Below, piece by piece: positions 53,436 to 63,003 of a stretch of DNA of 64,000 bases. Source of the stretch: Alistipes sp. Lineage in GTDB: Bacteria > Bacteroidota > Bacteroidia > Bacteroidales > Rikenellaceae. The stretch's first letter is position 1, and each line of letters begins with the position of its first letter. Below the pieces are notes generated by a model. That model was not told the origin of the DNA and did not search any database. It saw only the letters and a list, made by a program, of their open reading frames with translations. A program made the translations under genes and the position numbers. Location: contig JAIDUK010000033.1 in NCBI GenBank assembly GCA_029060215.1, forward strand, positions 1 through 64,000, given 5' to 3'.

Positions 53436-54527
53436 ATGAAAACACTGAAAATCGGAAATTTATGCGCTCAGCTCCCCATCGTGCAGGGCGGTATGGGCGT
53501 AGGCATATCCCTTGCGGGGCTCGCCTCGGCCGTGGCCGACGAGGGCGGCATCGGGGTGATCTCTTCGGCCGGGTTGGGCGTCATCTACGGCAGCCGGGCC
53601 GACGAGTATCGGGAGGCTTCGATCCGGGGTCTGAAAGAGGAGTTGCGCAAGGCGCGCGAAGCTACGCGCGGCATCATCGGCGTCAACGTCATGGTCGCCA
53701 TGTCCAACTTCGCCGACATGGTCCGCACGGCCATCGCCGAGCGTGCCGACATCATCTTCTCGGGTGCCGGGCTGCCGCTCAACCTGCCGTCGTTCCTCAC
53801 GGAGGGTGCCCGCACCAAGCTGGCGCCCATCGTCTCGTCGGCCCGGGCTGCCGCCTTGTTGTGCCGCAAGTGGTTCGAGGAGTACCGCTACGTGCCCGAC
53901 GCCATCGTGGTCGAGGGTCCCAAGGCGGGCGGCCATCTGGGCTACAAGCGCGACCAGATCGACAGCGCCGACTATGCGTTGGAGAAGCTCGTGCCCGAAA
54001 TCGTGGCCGAGGTGTCGCGGTTCGGCGCCGAGCACGACCGCCATATTCCCGTCATCGCCGGCGGCGGCATCTACACGGGCGAGGACATCTACCGCATCAT
54101 GGAGTTGGGGGCCGAGGGGGTGCAGATGGGCACGCGTTTCGTCACCACCGACGAGTGCGACGCCGATCCGGCGTTCAAGCAGAGCTACATTGACGCTTCG
54201 CGCGAGGATATCGAGATCATCGAAAGTCCCGTCGGCATGCCCGGCCGGGCGTTGCGGAGTTCGTTTCTGGAGCGTGTGAAAGAGGGGTTGAAGCGCCCGA
54301 AAGCCTGCCCCTTCGATTGCATCAAGACCTGCGACGTGACGCGCAGTCCCTATTGCATCATGTTGGCGCTCTACAACGCTTTCCGCGGCAAGTTGCAGAA
54401 CGGCTACGCTTTTTGCGGCGCCAATGCGTGGCGGGCCGAGAAGATCCAGTCGGTGCGCGAACTGATGACTTCGCTGAGCGCCGAGTACGACCGTTTTGCG
54501 CAGAAAGTCAAGGGATTGTCCCGGTAG
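53436..54527 (+). CDS. Nitronate monooxygenase/2-nitropropane dioxygenase-like flavoprotein
   Basis: This 363-residue TIM-barrel FMN enzyme has PIVQGGMGVGISLAGLASAVADEGGIGVISSAGLG at the N-terminus. It also has VNVMVAMSNFADMV, VVEGPKAGGHLGY (the family Gly-Gly-His), VIAGGGIYTGEDIYRIMELGAEGVQMGTRF for phosphate binding, and a four-Cys C-terminal segment (ACPFDCIKTCDVTRSPYC) that may hold metal. Reported activities are nitronate oxidation, enoyl-ACP reduction (FabK) or NAD(P)H:quinone reduction; the physiological one is not evident. Monocistronic, ending at a strong terminator. Confidence 0.88.
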   Translation: MKTLKIGNLCAQLPIVQGGMGVGISLAGLASAVADEGGIGVISSAGLGVIYGSRADEYREASIRGLKEELRKAREATRGIIGVNVMVAMSNFADMVRTAIAERADIIFSGAGLPLNLPSFLTEGARTKLAPIVSSARAAALLCRKWFEEYRYVPDAIVVEGPKAGGHLGYKRDQIDSADYALEKLVPEIVAEVSRFGAEHDRHIPVIAGGGIYTGEDIYRIMELGAEGVQMGTRFVTTDECDADPAFKQSYIDASREDIEIIESPVGMPGRALRSSFLERVKEGLKRPKACPFDCIKTCDVTRSPYCIMLALYNAFRGKLQNGYAFCGANAWRAEKIQSVRELMTSLSAEYDRFAQKVKGLSR

Positions 54528-54553
54528 GTACCGGTGTTCCGCTTTTGGTTTCG

Positions 54554-54585
54554 GCGCGGCTGCTTCGGCGGCCGCGCTTTTTTTT
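54554..54585 (+). terminator. Terminator after the flavoprotein gene
   Basis: gcgcggctgc pairs with gcggccgcgc around a TTCG tetraloop, followed by eight T residues. It lies 26 bases past the stop. Confidence 0.82.
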
Positions 54586-54651
54586 GGGTGGTTCCGGCGG
54601 GGTGGTCGTATGCGCCGCGGGGCCCGACATCAGAAAAGCGTCAGAAGAGCG

Positions 54652-55512
54652 TCAGAACAACGTCGGATGCGGCGTCGGTTCCAAGGTGCGGAGCCAGTCG
54701 AAAATCTGCCGGTTGTCGTGCATGATGCCGCGGCGGTCGCATTCGGCATGGAACAGGGCCGTCAGCCGTTCGTCGTCGGGGCTCGCGAGGGCGTAGCGGT
54801 TGCCGAAAGTACGGATGTAGCGCTCTTTCATGCCGGGGAAAAGCCGGTCGAGCCGGCTGTAGAAGTAGTCGCGGCTCCCCTCGCGCAGGGTCATGCCCAT
54901 GCCGAAGAAGACGATGCCGCGCACACGGGCCTCGATGCAGTAGTCGAGTATGCCGCGCAGGTTCTCTTCGGTGTCGTTGATGAAAGGCAGCAGGGGCGTG
55001 AGCCACACCACGGTGGGGAGCCCGGCGTCGCGCAGGGTGCGGAGCGCTTCGAAACGTTCGCGCGTGGTGCTGACATGGGGTTCTATCTTGCGGCAGAGGG
55101 CTTCGTCGCAGGTGGTGAGGGTCATCTGCACCACGCACTTGGCCTTGCGGTGGATGCTTTGCAGCAGGTCGAGGTCGCGCAGCACGCGGGCCGACTTGGT
55201 GATGAGCGTGAAGCCGAACCCGTAGCGGTCGGCCACTTCCAGCGCCCGGCGTACCAAGCGGAACTCTTCTTCGAGCGGGATGTAGGGGTCGGTCATCGAG
55301 CCTGTGCCCAGCATGCAGCGGGTGCGGCGGCGCCGGAGCGCCTGTTCGAGCAGTTCGACGGCGTTGGTCTTGACTTCGACGTCGTCGAACGGGTGGCCGA
55401 AGCCGTAGCAGGCGCTGCGCGAATCGCAGTAGATGCAGCCGTGGGTGCACCCGCGGTAGAGATTCATGCCGTTTTGCGGCGAGAGAATCGTCTTGGCTTC
55501 GACCGGGTGCAT
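54652..55512 (-). CDS. SPL-family (Rv2578c-type) radical SAM protein
   Basis: This 286-residue radical SAM protein has CxxxCxxC in YRGCTHGCIYCDSR (Cys22, Cys26, Cys29) and the family stretches GTGSMTDPYIPLEEE, FTLITKSARVLRDLDLL and VVQMTLTT. It matches the spore-photoproduct-lyase-related group whose members in non-spore-formers have no agreed substrate. The start at 55512 (MHPVEAKTILSPQNGMN) is family typical; the longer open frame is antisense to tsaD domain content. It begins 2 bases after the tsaD stop, so it is co-transcribed with tsaD. Confidence 0.85.
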   Translation of the reverse strand: MHPVEAKTILSPQNGMNLYRGCTHGCIYCDSRSACYGFGHPFDDVEVKTNAVELLEQALRRRRTRCMLGTGSMTDPYIPLEEEFRLVRRALEVADRYGFGFTLITKSARVLRDLDLLQSIHRKAKCVVQMTLTTCDEALCRKIEPHVSTTRERFEALRTLRDAGLPTVVWLTPLLPFINDTEENLRGILDYCIEARVRGIVFFGMGMTLREGSRDYFYSRLDRLFPGMKERYIRTFGNRYALASPDDERLTALFHAECDRRGIMHDNRQIFDWLRTLEPTPHPTLF

Positions 55513-55514
55513 GG

Positions 55515-56537
55515 CTACAGCTCTTCGAGCCGCGCTTCGGGCGAGACGTCGAGCGTCGAGAATTCGCCGTTGCGGTAGCGGTAGTAGCCCGTCATGGCGA
55601 TCATGGCGGCGTTGTCGGTCGTGAACTTGAATTCGGGCAGGAACGTCCGCCAGCCGCGTTTTTTGCCCTCGGCCACGATGCCGTCGCGCAGCCCCGAGTT
55701 GGCCGATACGCCGCCCGCTATGGCTATGTCGCGGATGCCTGTCTGCTTCGACGCTTTGACGAGTTTGTCCAGCAGGATGCTCACCACTGTGTGTTGCAGC
55801 GATGCGCACAGGTCGGCTTTGTGCCGTTCGATGAAGTCGGGATCCTCGGCCACGCGGTCGCGCAGCGTGTAGAGGAACGAGGTCTTCAGTCCCGAGAACG
55901 AGTAGTCGTAGCCCTCGACCCGCGGCCGGGCGAAGCGGAACGCCTCGGGGTCGCCCTCTTTGGCCAGCCGGTCGATCACCGGTCCGCCCGGGTAGGGCAG
56001 CCCCATCACTTTGGCACATTTATCGAAGGCTTCGCCTGCGGCGTCGTCGATGGTCGTGCCGATGATCTCCATCTCCAGCGGCGAGTCGACCCGTACGATC
56101 TGCGTATGCCCGCCGCTCACCAGCAGCGTGAGGAACGGGAATCCGGGGTGGGGCAGTTCCCGGTCCGGCAGGTCGATGAAGTGCGACAGGATATGGCCTT
56201 GCAGGTGGTTGACTTCGACCAGCGGGATGTTGCCCGCAATCGAAAGCCCCTTGGCGAACGAGACGCCCACCAGCAGCGAGCCCACCAGCCCCGGGCCGCG
56301 CGTGAAAGCTATGGCGTCCACTTCTTCGAGTTTCACGCCCGCTTCGCGCAGGGCCGTGTCCACCACCGGTACGATGTTCTGCTGGTGGGCGCGCGAGGCC
56401 AGTTCGGGGATCACTCCGCCGTATTTCACGTGTACGGCCTGCGAGGCGATGACGTTCGACAGCAGTACGCGGTTGCGCAGTACGGCGGCCGAGGTGTCGT
56501 CGCACGAGGATTCGATGCCGAGTATGGTAATATCCAT
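55515..56537 (-). CDS. tsaD: tRNA N6-threonylcarbamoyladenosine synthase TsaD
   Basis: This 340-residue ASKHA-fold protein transfers threonylcarbamoyl to A37 of ANN-decoding tRNAs. Metal-site and nucleotide motifs are visible: HLQGHILSHF (about 111-120), SGGHTQIV, GEAFDKCAKVMGLPYPGGP and AGGVSANSGLRD. The N-terminus ILGIESSCDDTSAAV is diagnostic. It is divergent from tamB across a 58-base gap. Confidence 0.97.
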   Translation of the reverse strand: MDITILGIESSCDDTSAAVLRNRVLLSNVIASQAVHVKYGGVIPELASRAHQQNIVPVVDTALREAGVKLEEVDAIAFTRGPGLVGSLLVGVSFAKGLSIAGNIPLVEVNHLQGHILSHFIDLPDRELPHPGFPFLTLLVSGGHTQIVRVDSPLEMEIIGTTIDDAAGEAFDKCAKVMGLPYPGGPVIDRLAKEGDPEAFRFARPRVEGYDYSFSGLKTSFLYTLRDRVAEDPDFIERHKADLCASLQHTVVSILLDKLVKASKQTGIRDIAIAGGVSANSGLRDGIVAEGKKRGWRTFLPEFKFTTDNAAMIAMTGYYRYRNGEFSTLDVSPEARLEEL

Positions 56538-56568
56538 CGGAAGTTTCGTTTTTTTAACTATAAATAGT

Positions 56569-56576
56569 TAATTTTG
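56569..56576 (+). promoter_or_regulatory. -7 box of tamB
   Basis: Reads TAATTTTG, matching TAnnTTTG, 19 bases before the GTG start at 56596, within the tsaD-tamB divergent gap. Confidence 0.5.
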
Positions 56577-56595
56577 CAGATTATTACGGCTGTTC

Positions 56596-59500
56596 GTGCA
56601 CAAAGGTATAAAAATATTGGGAAAGGTGTTCTCGGCGATCGTCCTGACGGTCGTCGTTCTGCCCCTCGCCGTGTCGTTTCTGCTGGGCCTTCCCGCCGTG
56701 CAGAATTTCGTCGTGCACAAGGCCGCCGGGGTCGTTTCGCGCAAGTTGGAGACAACGGTGGCCATCCGGCGCATCGACGTCGGGTGGTTCGGCAAGGCCC
56801 GCATCGAGGGTTTCTACGTCGAGGATTACCAGCGCGATACGCTTCTCTACGTCGACCGGCTCGATGCTTACATCACCCGGCTGAGCATCTTCGGCGGGGG
56901 GCTGACGCTGAGCCGCGGCGAGATTGCCGGCGCCAAGTTGTGCCTGCGCGAGACGCCCGAAGGCGAGATGAACATCAAGCAGATCGTCGGCCGCCTTTCC
57001 GACCCCGACCGCCCCAAGAAGGGCGGCTTCGGACTTTCCCTGCGCAAGGCATCGATTTCCGCAATGGAGTTGTGCCTCGAGCGTTTGGAGCACCGCAATC
57101 CCCCCTACGGCATCGACTTCGGCCACATGCACCTCTCCGACATGACCGCCTATGTCGACGACTTCACCATCGACGGGCAGACCATCCATGCGTCCATCTC
57201 CTCTTTTTCGGCGCGCGAGCGCAGCGGGTTCGTCCTCGACCGGCTCTCGGGGCGGTTCTATCTGGTCAACGGGTGCCTCGGGTTCGAGGACGCCACCATT
57301 CTCACGCCGCGGTCCCACATTTCGCTGCCCTACGTTTCGTTGGTCGGCAATTCGTGGGCCGATTACAAGAATTTCATCGGCGAGGTCCGCATCGACGGGG
57401 CTTTGCGTCATTCGACCCTCTCTTCCGACGATCTGGCTTTCTTCGCGCCCAAGTTGCGCGAGTGGCATGCGCTTTTCAGCGAGATCAACGCCGACATCGC
57501 CGGTACGGTGGCCGATTTCGGCGCCGAGGTCCGCAGCTTGCGCGTCGGGCAGCATACTTCGCTCGTCGCCAAGGCCAAGGTGAAGGGGTTGCCCGACATC
57601 CGGCAGACCCGCTTCGAGTTGGACATCCCCCGGTTGTCCACCACCGCAGACGATCTGGAGTTGCTGGCCCGCAGCATCGCCCGGCAGCAGTTGCCCGGCA
57701 ACCTCACCGATTTGCTCGGCCGGGCCGGGCCGATCGGTTTGAACGCCCGGTTCAGCGGGTCGCTTTCGGCTTTCGACCTGCGGGCCGCGCTTGCTTCCGG
57801 GGTGGGCGGCGCCGATCTCAATCTGGCTTTGAAGCCTTTGGGCGGCGGCCGCAGTGCTTTGCAGGGCGATCTCTCGGCCCGGCAGTTCCGGTTGGGGCAG
57901 TTGCTCGGCCGCGAGGGGTTGTTGGGCGAGGCTTCGCTCACGGCCGCCATCAACGGGTCGGTGGGCCGCGGCATGACTGACGCCATGGTCGTCGGCGACG
58001 TGTCGAAGCTGGAGTTCAACGGTTATACCTACGATTCGTTCCGGCTCGACGGGCGCCTGCGCAACCGCGGGTTCGACGGCACGGTCACGGCGCGCGATCC
58101 GGCCCTCGACTTCGATTTCGCCGGAGCCGTCGATTTCAACGGGGCCGTTCCCCGCTACGACTTCACGCTCGATTTGCGGCGGGCCGATCTGGCGGCCCTG
58201 CATGTCAATCCGCGCGATTCGGTGTCGGTGCTCGCCGCCCGCATCGAGGCCAACGCCGGCGGGCGTACGCTCGACGACCTGAACGGCATCATCCGCGTCA
58301 GCGACGCTTCCTACCGTTACAACGACAAGATCATCGAGACCCGCAGCGCCACGGTCACCGGCGAGAATTCGGCCCACAGCAAGTTCGTTGAGCTGCGTTC
58401 CGACTTCGCCGACGTCACGTTCCGTTCCAAAACCAGCTACCGCACCGTCTTCCAGTATCTGCGTCAGAGTGCTTGGAAGTACCTGCCCCTGCTCGGCCGG
58501 GGCGGGCGCGAACCGTCGGCAGCGGCGGCCGAAACCGCCGTCGCCGACGATTATTCGTTGTTGTCGGTCTACATCCGCGACTTCAACCCCGTCGCCGATG
58601 CCGTGTCGTCGGGGTTGCAGATCGCCGACGGTTCGTCGTTGCAGTTGCTTTTCAACCCTGCCAGCGACCAGTTGTCGCTCAAGGCCGTTTCGGAGTTCGT
58701 CGAGCGCAAGCGGCTCTTGGCCACACGGCTCAACATCAACGCTTCCAACCGCGGCGATTCGCTCACGGTCTACGGTTCGGCCGAGGACCTCTACGCCGGG
58801 CCGCTCCACTTGCCCCATTTTTCCGTCACGGGCGGGGCCAAGCAGAACCGCATGCAGCTCTCCACCGGGTTCGAGGATTCGCTGCGGCGTTTCTCGGGGT
58901 TGGTGAGCGTGCGGGCCGAGGCTGCCGAGAGCTCCGACGGGCGGACGATCGACTTGCGCATTCTGCCTTCGCACATCACCCGCGGCGACAAGCGGTGGCA
59001 GATCTTCGCCAACCGCATCCAGATCGACACGGCGCGCGTGTTGATCGACCGTTTCTTCGTCTCCCACCGCGATCAGGACCTCCTGCTCAACGGCATCGCT
59101 TCGCGCAGCCGCGACGATTCGCTCACCCTCCGCCTGCGCAACTTCGACATCGCCCCCTTGTCGCAGATCGTCGAGCGCATGGGTTATCTGGTCGAGGGGC
59201 GTACCAACGGCAGCGCCACCATGAAGTCGGTGTTGCGCGGCGGTGAGTTCCAAGCCGACATCCTGTTCGATTCGTTGGAGGTCAACGACATCCCCGGGCC
59301 GCCGTTGAGGTTGGTTTCGCGTTGGGACTTCGCCCGCAGCCGGGCTCGCATGACCGTGCTCAACCGGCAGAAGCACGATACGCTCGTGCGCGGGTATTTC
59401 GCCCCCGACAAGATGCGTTATTACGCCCGCATGAACGTCGACAGCCTCGACATGGGGTTGCTCGACCCGGTGCTTTCGGGGGTCGTCTCGTCCACCCGGG

Positions 59501-61176
59501 GCGTGGCTTCGGCCGAGCTCGTCGTGCAGGGCGAGCACCGCCATGCCGAGCTCACGGGGCAGGTCCGCGTCAAGGGGCTCTCCACCACGGTCGATTTCAC
59601 TCAGGTCAACTACCGCGTGCCCGAGGCCGTGCTCGACGTGCGCGGCAACCGCTTCCGGGCCGTCAACGTGCCCGTGTTCGACCCCGAGGGCAACCGCGGG
59701 CGGTTCGATGTCGATCTCAATCTCCAGCACCTCTCCAACATCGCCTACGACTTGCGCGTGGCGCCCGACGCCATGCTGGTGCTCAACACCACGGCCGACG
59801 ACAACGATTTCTTTTACGGCCGCGTCTACGCTTCCGGCGTGGCCCGCATCGCCGGCGACAAGGGGCAGGTCGGATTGGACATCGCCGCCCGCACCGACGA
59901 CAATTCGTTCTTCTCGATGCCGCTTTCGAACAAGGCCAACATCTCCTACGCCGATTTCGTCGTCTTCGAGAAGCCCGCTCCGGCCGATACGCTCGACAAG
60001 GTCATGCGCAAGAAGCTCTCGTTCGAGCGGCGGAGCGACCGCAAGACCCGCGAGGGCAGCCGCATGAACATCGCGCTCGCACTCGAGGTGCGGCCCAACG
60101 TCGAGGTCGAGATCTCCGTCTCGGGCAACGACATCAAGGGGCGCGGCGAGGGGACGCTCAACCTCCAGATCGACCCGCGTTCCAACATCTTCGAGATGTA
60201 CGGCGACTATACCATCCGCGAGGGCAGTTACCAGCTTTCGTTGCAGAATATCATCAACAAGCGTTTCACCATCGAGAACGGCTCCACCATCCAGTGGACC
60301 GGCGCTCCGATGAACGCCGTGCTCGACATCGACGCCGTCTACAAGGTCAAGGCGTCGTTGCAGCCTTTGTTGCAGGGTACTTCGGACAAGGTCTCCACCG
60401 ACCGTTCCGTGCCCGTGGAGTGCGTCATCCATCTGGGCGATCGGCTCTCCAACCCGTCGGTCGGCTTCGAGGTCCACGTGCCGTCGTCCGACCCCGAGAC
60501 GCAGGCGGTGATCGCCAATGCGTTGGCCACGCCCGAGTCGGTCAACATGCAGTTCCTCTACCTGTTGCTCTTCAACAGTTTCCTCGCCGAGAACAATGCC
60601 GCAGGTTCCAACATCGGTGCTTCCGTCTCGGCCGCCACCGGTCTGGAGTTCCTCTCCAACCAGTTGAGCAATTGGCTGTCGATGAGCGATTACAATCTCA
60701 TGATCCGCTACCGTCCCAAGTCGGAGCTCACCGGCGACGAGGTCGATTTCGGCCTCTCCAAGAGTCTCATCGACGACCGGTTGCTCGTCGAGGTCGAGGG
60801 CAACTACCTGATCGACAACAAGCAGGCCGTCAATAGTTCGATGTCCAATTTCATGGGCGAGGCCTACGTCACCTACCTCATCGACCGGGCCGGGGCGCTC
60901 AAGTTGAAGGCCTTCACCCAGACCATCGACCGTTTCGACGAGAACCAAGGTTTGCAGGAGACCGGCATCGGAGTTTATTATAAGGAGGATTTCAACAACT
61001 TCCGCGACTTGCGGCGTCGGGTCCGGGAGCGTTTCACCAACAAGGCGCGGCAGGCCCGTCGCGCCGCACGCCGTGCCGAGAGGGCCGAAAATGCGGCCCG
61101 GGCCGGGCGCGACGACCAGTTCGGGCTTTGGTCCGACGAGGAGCCGTTCGACGGGGAGCCGGAGTTCGACCGATAG
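56596..61176 (+). CDS. TamB-like translocation and assembly module protein
   Basis: This 1526-residue protein has one N-terminal membrane anchor (about 10-30, VFSAIVLTVVVLPLAVSFLLG) followed by a very long beta-rich AsmA/TamB-type repeat region. The DUF490 C-terminal domain (about 1080-1440) includes GEGTLNLQIDPRSNIFEMYGDYTIREGSYQL and QFLYLLLFNSFL. A charged Arg/Ala-rich tail closes the protein. TamB bridges the periplasm and helps outer-membrane protein insertion or lipid transport. The start is GTG. Both strands are open over its length because of high GC; the reverse frame shows no domain features. Confidence 0.9.
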   Translation: MHKGIKILGKVFSAIVLTVVVLPLAVSFLLGLPAVQNFVVHKAAGVVSRKLETTVAIRRIDVGWFGKARIEGFYVEDYQRDTLLYVDRLDAYITRLSIFGGGLTLSRGEIAGAKLCLRETPEGEMNIKQIVGRLSDPDRPKKGGFGLSLRKASISAMELCLERLEHRNPPYGIDFGHMHLSDMTAYVDDFTIDGQTIHASISSFSARERSGFVLDRLSGRFYLVNGCLGFEDATILTPRSHISLPYVSLVGNSWADYKNFIGEVRIDGALRHSTLSSDDLAFFAPKLREWHALFSEINADIAGTVADFGAEVRSLRVGQHTSLVAKAKVKGLPDIRQTRFELDIPRLSTTADDLELLARSIARQQLPGNLTDLLGRAGPIGLNARFSGSLSAFDLRAALASGVGGADLNLALKPLGGGRSALQGDLSARQFRLGQLLGREGLLGEASLTAAINGSVGRGMTDAMVVGDVSKLEFNGYTYDSFRLDGRLRNRGFDGTVTARDPALDFDFAGAVDFNGAVPRYDFTLDLRRADLAALHVNPRDSVSVLAARIEANAGGRTLDDLNGIIRVSDASYRYNDKIIETRSATVTGENSAHSKFVELRSDFADVTFRSKTSYRTVFQYLRQSAWKYLPLLGRGGREPSAAAAETAVADDYSLLSVYIRDFNPVADAVSSGLQIADGSSLQLLFNPASDQLSLKAVSEFVERKRLLATRLNINASNRGDSLTVYGSAEDLYAGPLHLPHFSVTGGAKQNRMQLSTGFEDSLRRFSGLVSVRAEAAESSDGRTIDLRILPSHITRGDKRWQIFANRIQIDTARVLIDRFFVSHRDQDLLLNGIASRSRDDSLTLRLRNFDIAPLSQIVERMGYLVEGRTNGSATMKSVLRGGEFQADILFDSLEVNDIPGPPLRLVSRWDFARSRARMTVLNRQKHDTLVRGYFAPDKMRYYARMNVDSLDMGLLDPVLSGVVSSTRGVASAELVVQGEHRHAELTGQVRVKGLSTTVDFTQVNYRVPEAVLDVRGNRFRAVNVPVFDPEGNRGRFDVDLNLQHLSNIAYDLRVAPDAMLVLNTTADDNDFFYGRVYASGVARIAGDKGQVGLDIAARTDDNSFFSMPLSNKANISYADFVVFEKPAPADTLDKVMRKKLSFERRSDRKTREGSRMNIALALEVRPNVEVEISVSGNDIKGRGEGTLNLQIDPRSNIFEMYGDYTIREGSYQLSLQNIINKRFTIENGSTIQWTGAPMNAVLDIDAVYKVKASLQPLLQGTSDKVSTDRSVPVECVIHLGDRLSNPSVGFEVHVPSSDPETQAVIANALATPESVNMQFLYLLLFNSFLAENNAAGSNIGASVSAATGLEFLSNQLSNWLSMSDYNLMIRYRPKSELTGDEVDFGLSKSLIDDRLLVEVEGNYLIDNKQAVNSSMSNFMGEAYVTYLIDRAGALKLKAFTQTIDRFDENQGLQETGIGVYYKEDFNNFRDLRRRVRERFTNKARQARRAARRAERAENAARAGRDDQFGLWSDEEPFDGEPEFDR

Positions 61177-61222
61177 AATATATAGAGAACAAAACAAAAA
61201 CTTAAATAAATTTTCGTTCATT

Positions 61223-61897
61223 ATGATCTTTTTTTTGCAGGCTGCCGAGGCGGCGGCCATCAGCGGTGAGACCCGCATGGGTTTGTGGAGTTTGTTCATC
61301 AAGGGCGGTTGGTTGATGTGGCCGTTGTTGCTTTTGGGCGGCGTGACCATCTTCATCTTCGTCGAGCGTTTTCTGGCCATCCGGCGCGCTTCGGTCCTCG
61401 ACATGAATTTCATGAACCGCATCCGCGATTACATTTCCGACGGGAAGATCGCCATCGCCGTCAGCCTTTGCCGCAAGACCGACACCCCCATCGCCCGAAT
61501 GATCGAGAAGGGCATCGGCCGCATCGGACGTCCGATGGGCGACGTCCAGACCGCCATCGAGAACGTCGCCAATCTGGAGGTTTCCAAGCTCGAGAACGGA
61601 CTGCCGTTTCTGGCCACCATCGCCGGCGGCGCTCCCATGATCGGTTTCCTCGGTACGGTCCTCGGCATGGTCCAGACCTTCATGGACATGTCCGCCGCCG
61701 GGGGCACCGTCGACCTCGGGTTGCTCTCCAGCGGCATGTACGTCGCCATGGTCACCACCGTCATGGGTCTTTTGGTCGGCATCCCCGCTTACTTCGGCTA
61801 CAACTACCTCGTCGCCCGCATCGAGAAGCTCGTCTTCCAGATGGAGGCCAATTCCATCGCTTTCATGGATATCCTCAACCAACCCGTCCAAAAGTAG
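61223..61897 (+). CDS. exbB: ExbB/TolQ/MotA-family proton channel protein
   Basis: This 224-residue inner-membrane protein has three membrane helices (about 25-50, 125-150 and 163-190). It carries the family segments GLPFLATIAGGAPMIGFLGTVLGMVQTFMDM and GLLSSGMYVAMVTTVMGLLVGIPAYFGYNYL. It works with the ExbD and TonB-like proteins encoded next in line. The start MIFFLQAAEAAA at 61223 is chosen; the upstream frame overlaps tamB. Probably co-transcribed with tamB. Confidence 0.9.
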   Translation: MIFFLQAAEAAAISGETRMGLWSLFIKGGWLMWPLLLLGGVTIFIFVERFLAIRRASVLDMNFMNRIRDYISDGKIAIAVSLCRKTDTPIARMIEKGIGRIGRPMGDVQTAIENVANLEVSKLENGLPFLATIAGGAPMIGFLGTVLGMVQTFMDMSAAGGTVDLGLLSSGMYVAMVTTVMGLLVGIPAYFGYNYLVARIEKLVFQMEANSIAFMDILNQPVQK

Positions 61898-61903
61898 TTC
61901 GCC

Positions 61904-62308
61904 ATGGCCATCAAGCACGGTTCCAAGGTCGACAAGTCGTTTTCGGCTTCGTCGATGACCGACCTCATGTTCCTCTTGTTGTTGTTTTTGTTGATCGCCA
62001 CCACGCTCATCAATCCCAACGCCTTGAAGCTCATGTTGCCCAAAAGTTCCAACCAGCTCAAGGACAAGGCCGTCACCACGGTCTCCATCCAGCAGGTGGG
62101 TTCGGCTTATAATTATTATGTCGAGTTGGAGCGCGTCGACGGGTTGCAGGGCGTCGAGCAGGCATTGCAGTCGCGGCTCGACGGGCAGAAGGAGCCCACC
62201 GTTTCGTTGCATTGCGACAAGACCGTGGCCATCGACGAGGTGGTCAAGGTCATGAATATCGTCAATAAGAACGGTTACCGGTTGATCCTCGCTACGACCG
62301 CCAATTAG
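61904..62308 (+). CDS. exbD: ExbD/TolR-family protein
   Basis: This 134-residue protein has one membrane helix (about 16-38, SSMTDLMFLLLLFLLIATTL), preceded by Lys/Ser and including the essential Asp (MTD) for proton use. A periplasmic domain ends VKVMNIVNKNGYRLILATTAN. It lies 6 bases after exbB. Confidence 0.9.
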   Translation: MAIKHGSKVDKSFSASSMTDLMFLLLLFLLIATTLINPNALKLMLPKSSNQLKDKAVTTVSIQQVGSAYNYYVELERVDGLQGVEQALQSRLDGQKEPTVSLHCDKTVAIDEVVKVMNIVNKNGYRLILATTAN

Positions 62309-62318
62309 TCGCTCCGCC

Positions 62319-62993
62319 ATGTTCCCCGATTCCCCCGACAGAGTGCCCCGGTGGGCGGCGATCGTCGCTCTGGCGCTTTACGCCGCCTTGTTGGCCGTCG
62401 CTTTCCGCTGGGTGACGTTCGGTTTTTCCGCCCCGCAGCGGCCCGACCATACGATCTTCGTCGAGTTCGTCGAGCCCCGGCCCGAGCGTCCGCGGCCTAC
62501 GCAGGCCGCCGCCGAGCCGAGGACCCACGACGAGCCCGCCAACGTCGAGCGTTCGGCTCAGGTCTCCGGCGACGCGCAGGTTTCGCGGTCGCCCAATCCG
62601 CGTGCGCTCTTCAACATGAGCAAAAGCGGCAGCGAGCCCGCCGATACCGGCAATCCCCACGCCCGCGAGGGGCAGCAGCAGGACGCCGGCAAGGGCCCCG
62701 GTTCCAGTTACGAGGGGTTAGATCAGGTCGACAAAGGGTTGCAGGGGCGCGGTTTGGTCGGCAATTTGCCGCGGCCCGCTTATCCCGGCAGCCAGAGCGG
62801 CAAGATCGTTGTGCGGGTGGCCGTAGGGCCCAAGGGCAACGTCACCAGCGCCGTCTTCGAGCCCAAGGGTTCCACCGTCAGCGATCCGCAGTTGATCGAG
62901 GCGGCCATCGCCGCCGCACGCAAGGCCCGTTTTACCGAGAGTTCCGCCGCCGTGCAAGGCGGTACGATCACCTATGTCTTTAGAATGGAATGA
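62319..62993 (+). CDS. tonB: TonB-like energy transducer
   Basis: This 224-residue protein has one membrane helix (about 12-32), a linker rich in Pro, Arg and Glu (about 45-130), and a C-terminal TonB-type domain (about 145-224, LPRPAYPGSQSGKIVVRVAVGPKGNVTSAVFEPKGS, ending TITYVFRME). It lies 10 bases after exbD; the three form an energy-transducing complex for outer-membrane receptors. Confidence 0.88.
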   Translation: MFPDSPDRVPRWAAIVALALYAALLAVAFRWVTFGFSAPQRPDHTIFVEFVEPRPERPRPTQAAAEPRTHDEPANVERSAQVSGDAQVSRSPNPRALFNMSKSGSEPADTGNPHAREGQQQDAGKGPGSSYEGLDQVDKGLQGRGLVGNLPRPAYPGSQSGKIVVRVAVGPKGNVTSAVFEPKGSTVSDPQLIEAAIAAARKARFTESSAAVQGGTITYVFRME

Positions 62994-63003
62994 TTTTTTC
63001 GTT

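Noticed and set aside
56584..61422. A 1612-codon open frame on the minus strand opposite tamB
   Set aside because: The translation is a repetitive Asp/Glu/Val/Arg-rich shadow of GC-rich codons. It lacks domains, while the plus strand gives a coherent TamB protein with membrane anchor and DUF490.
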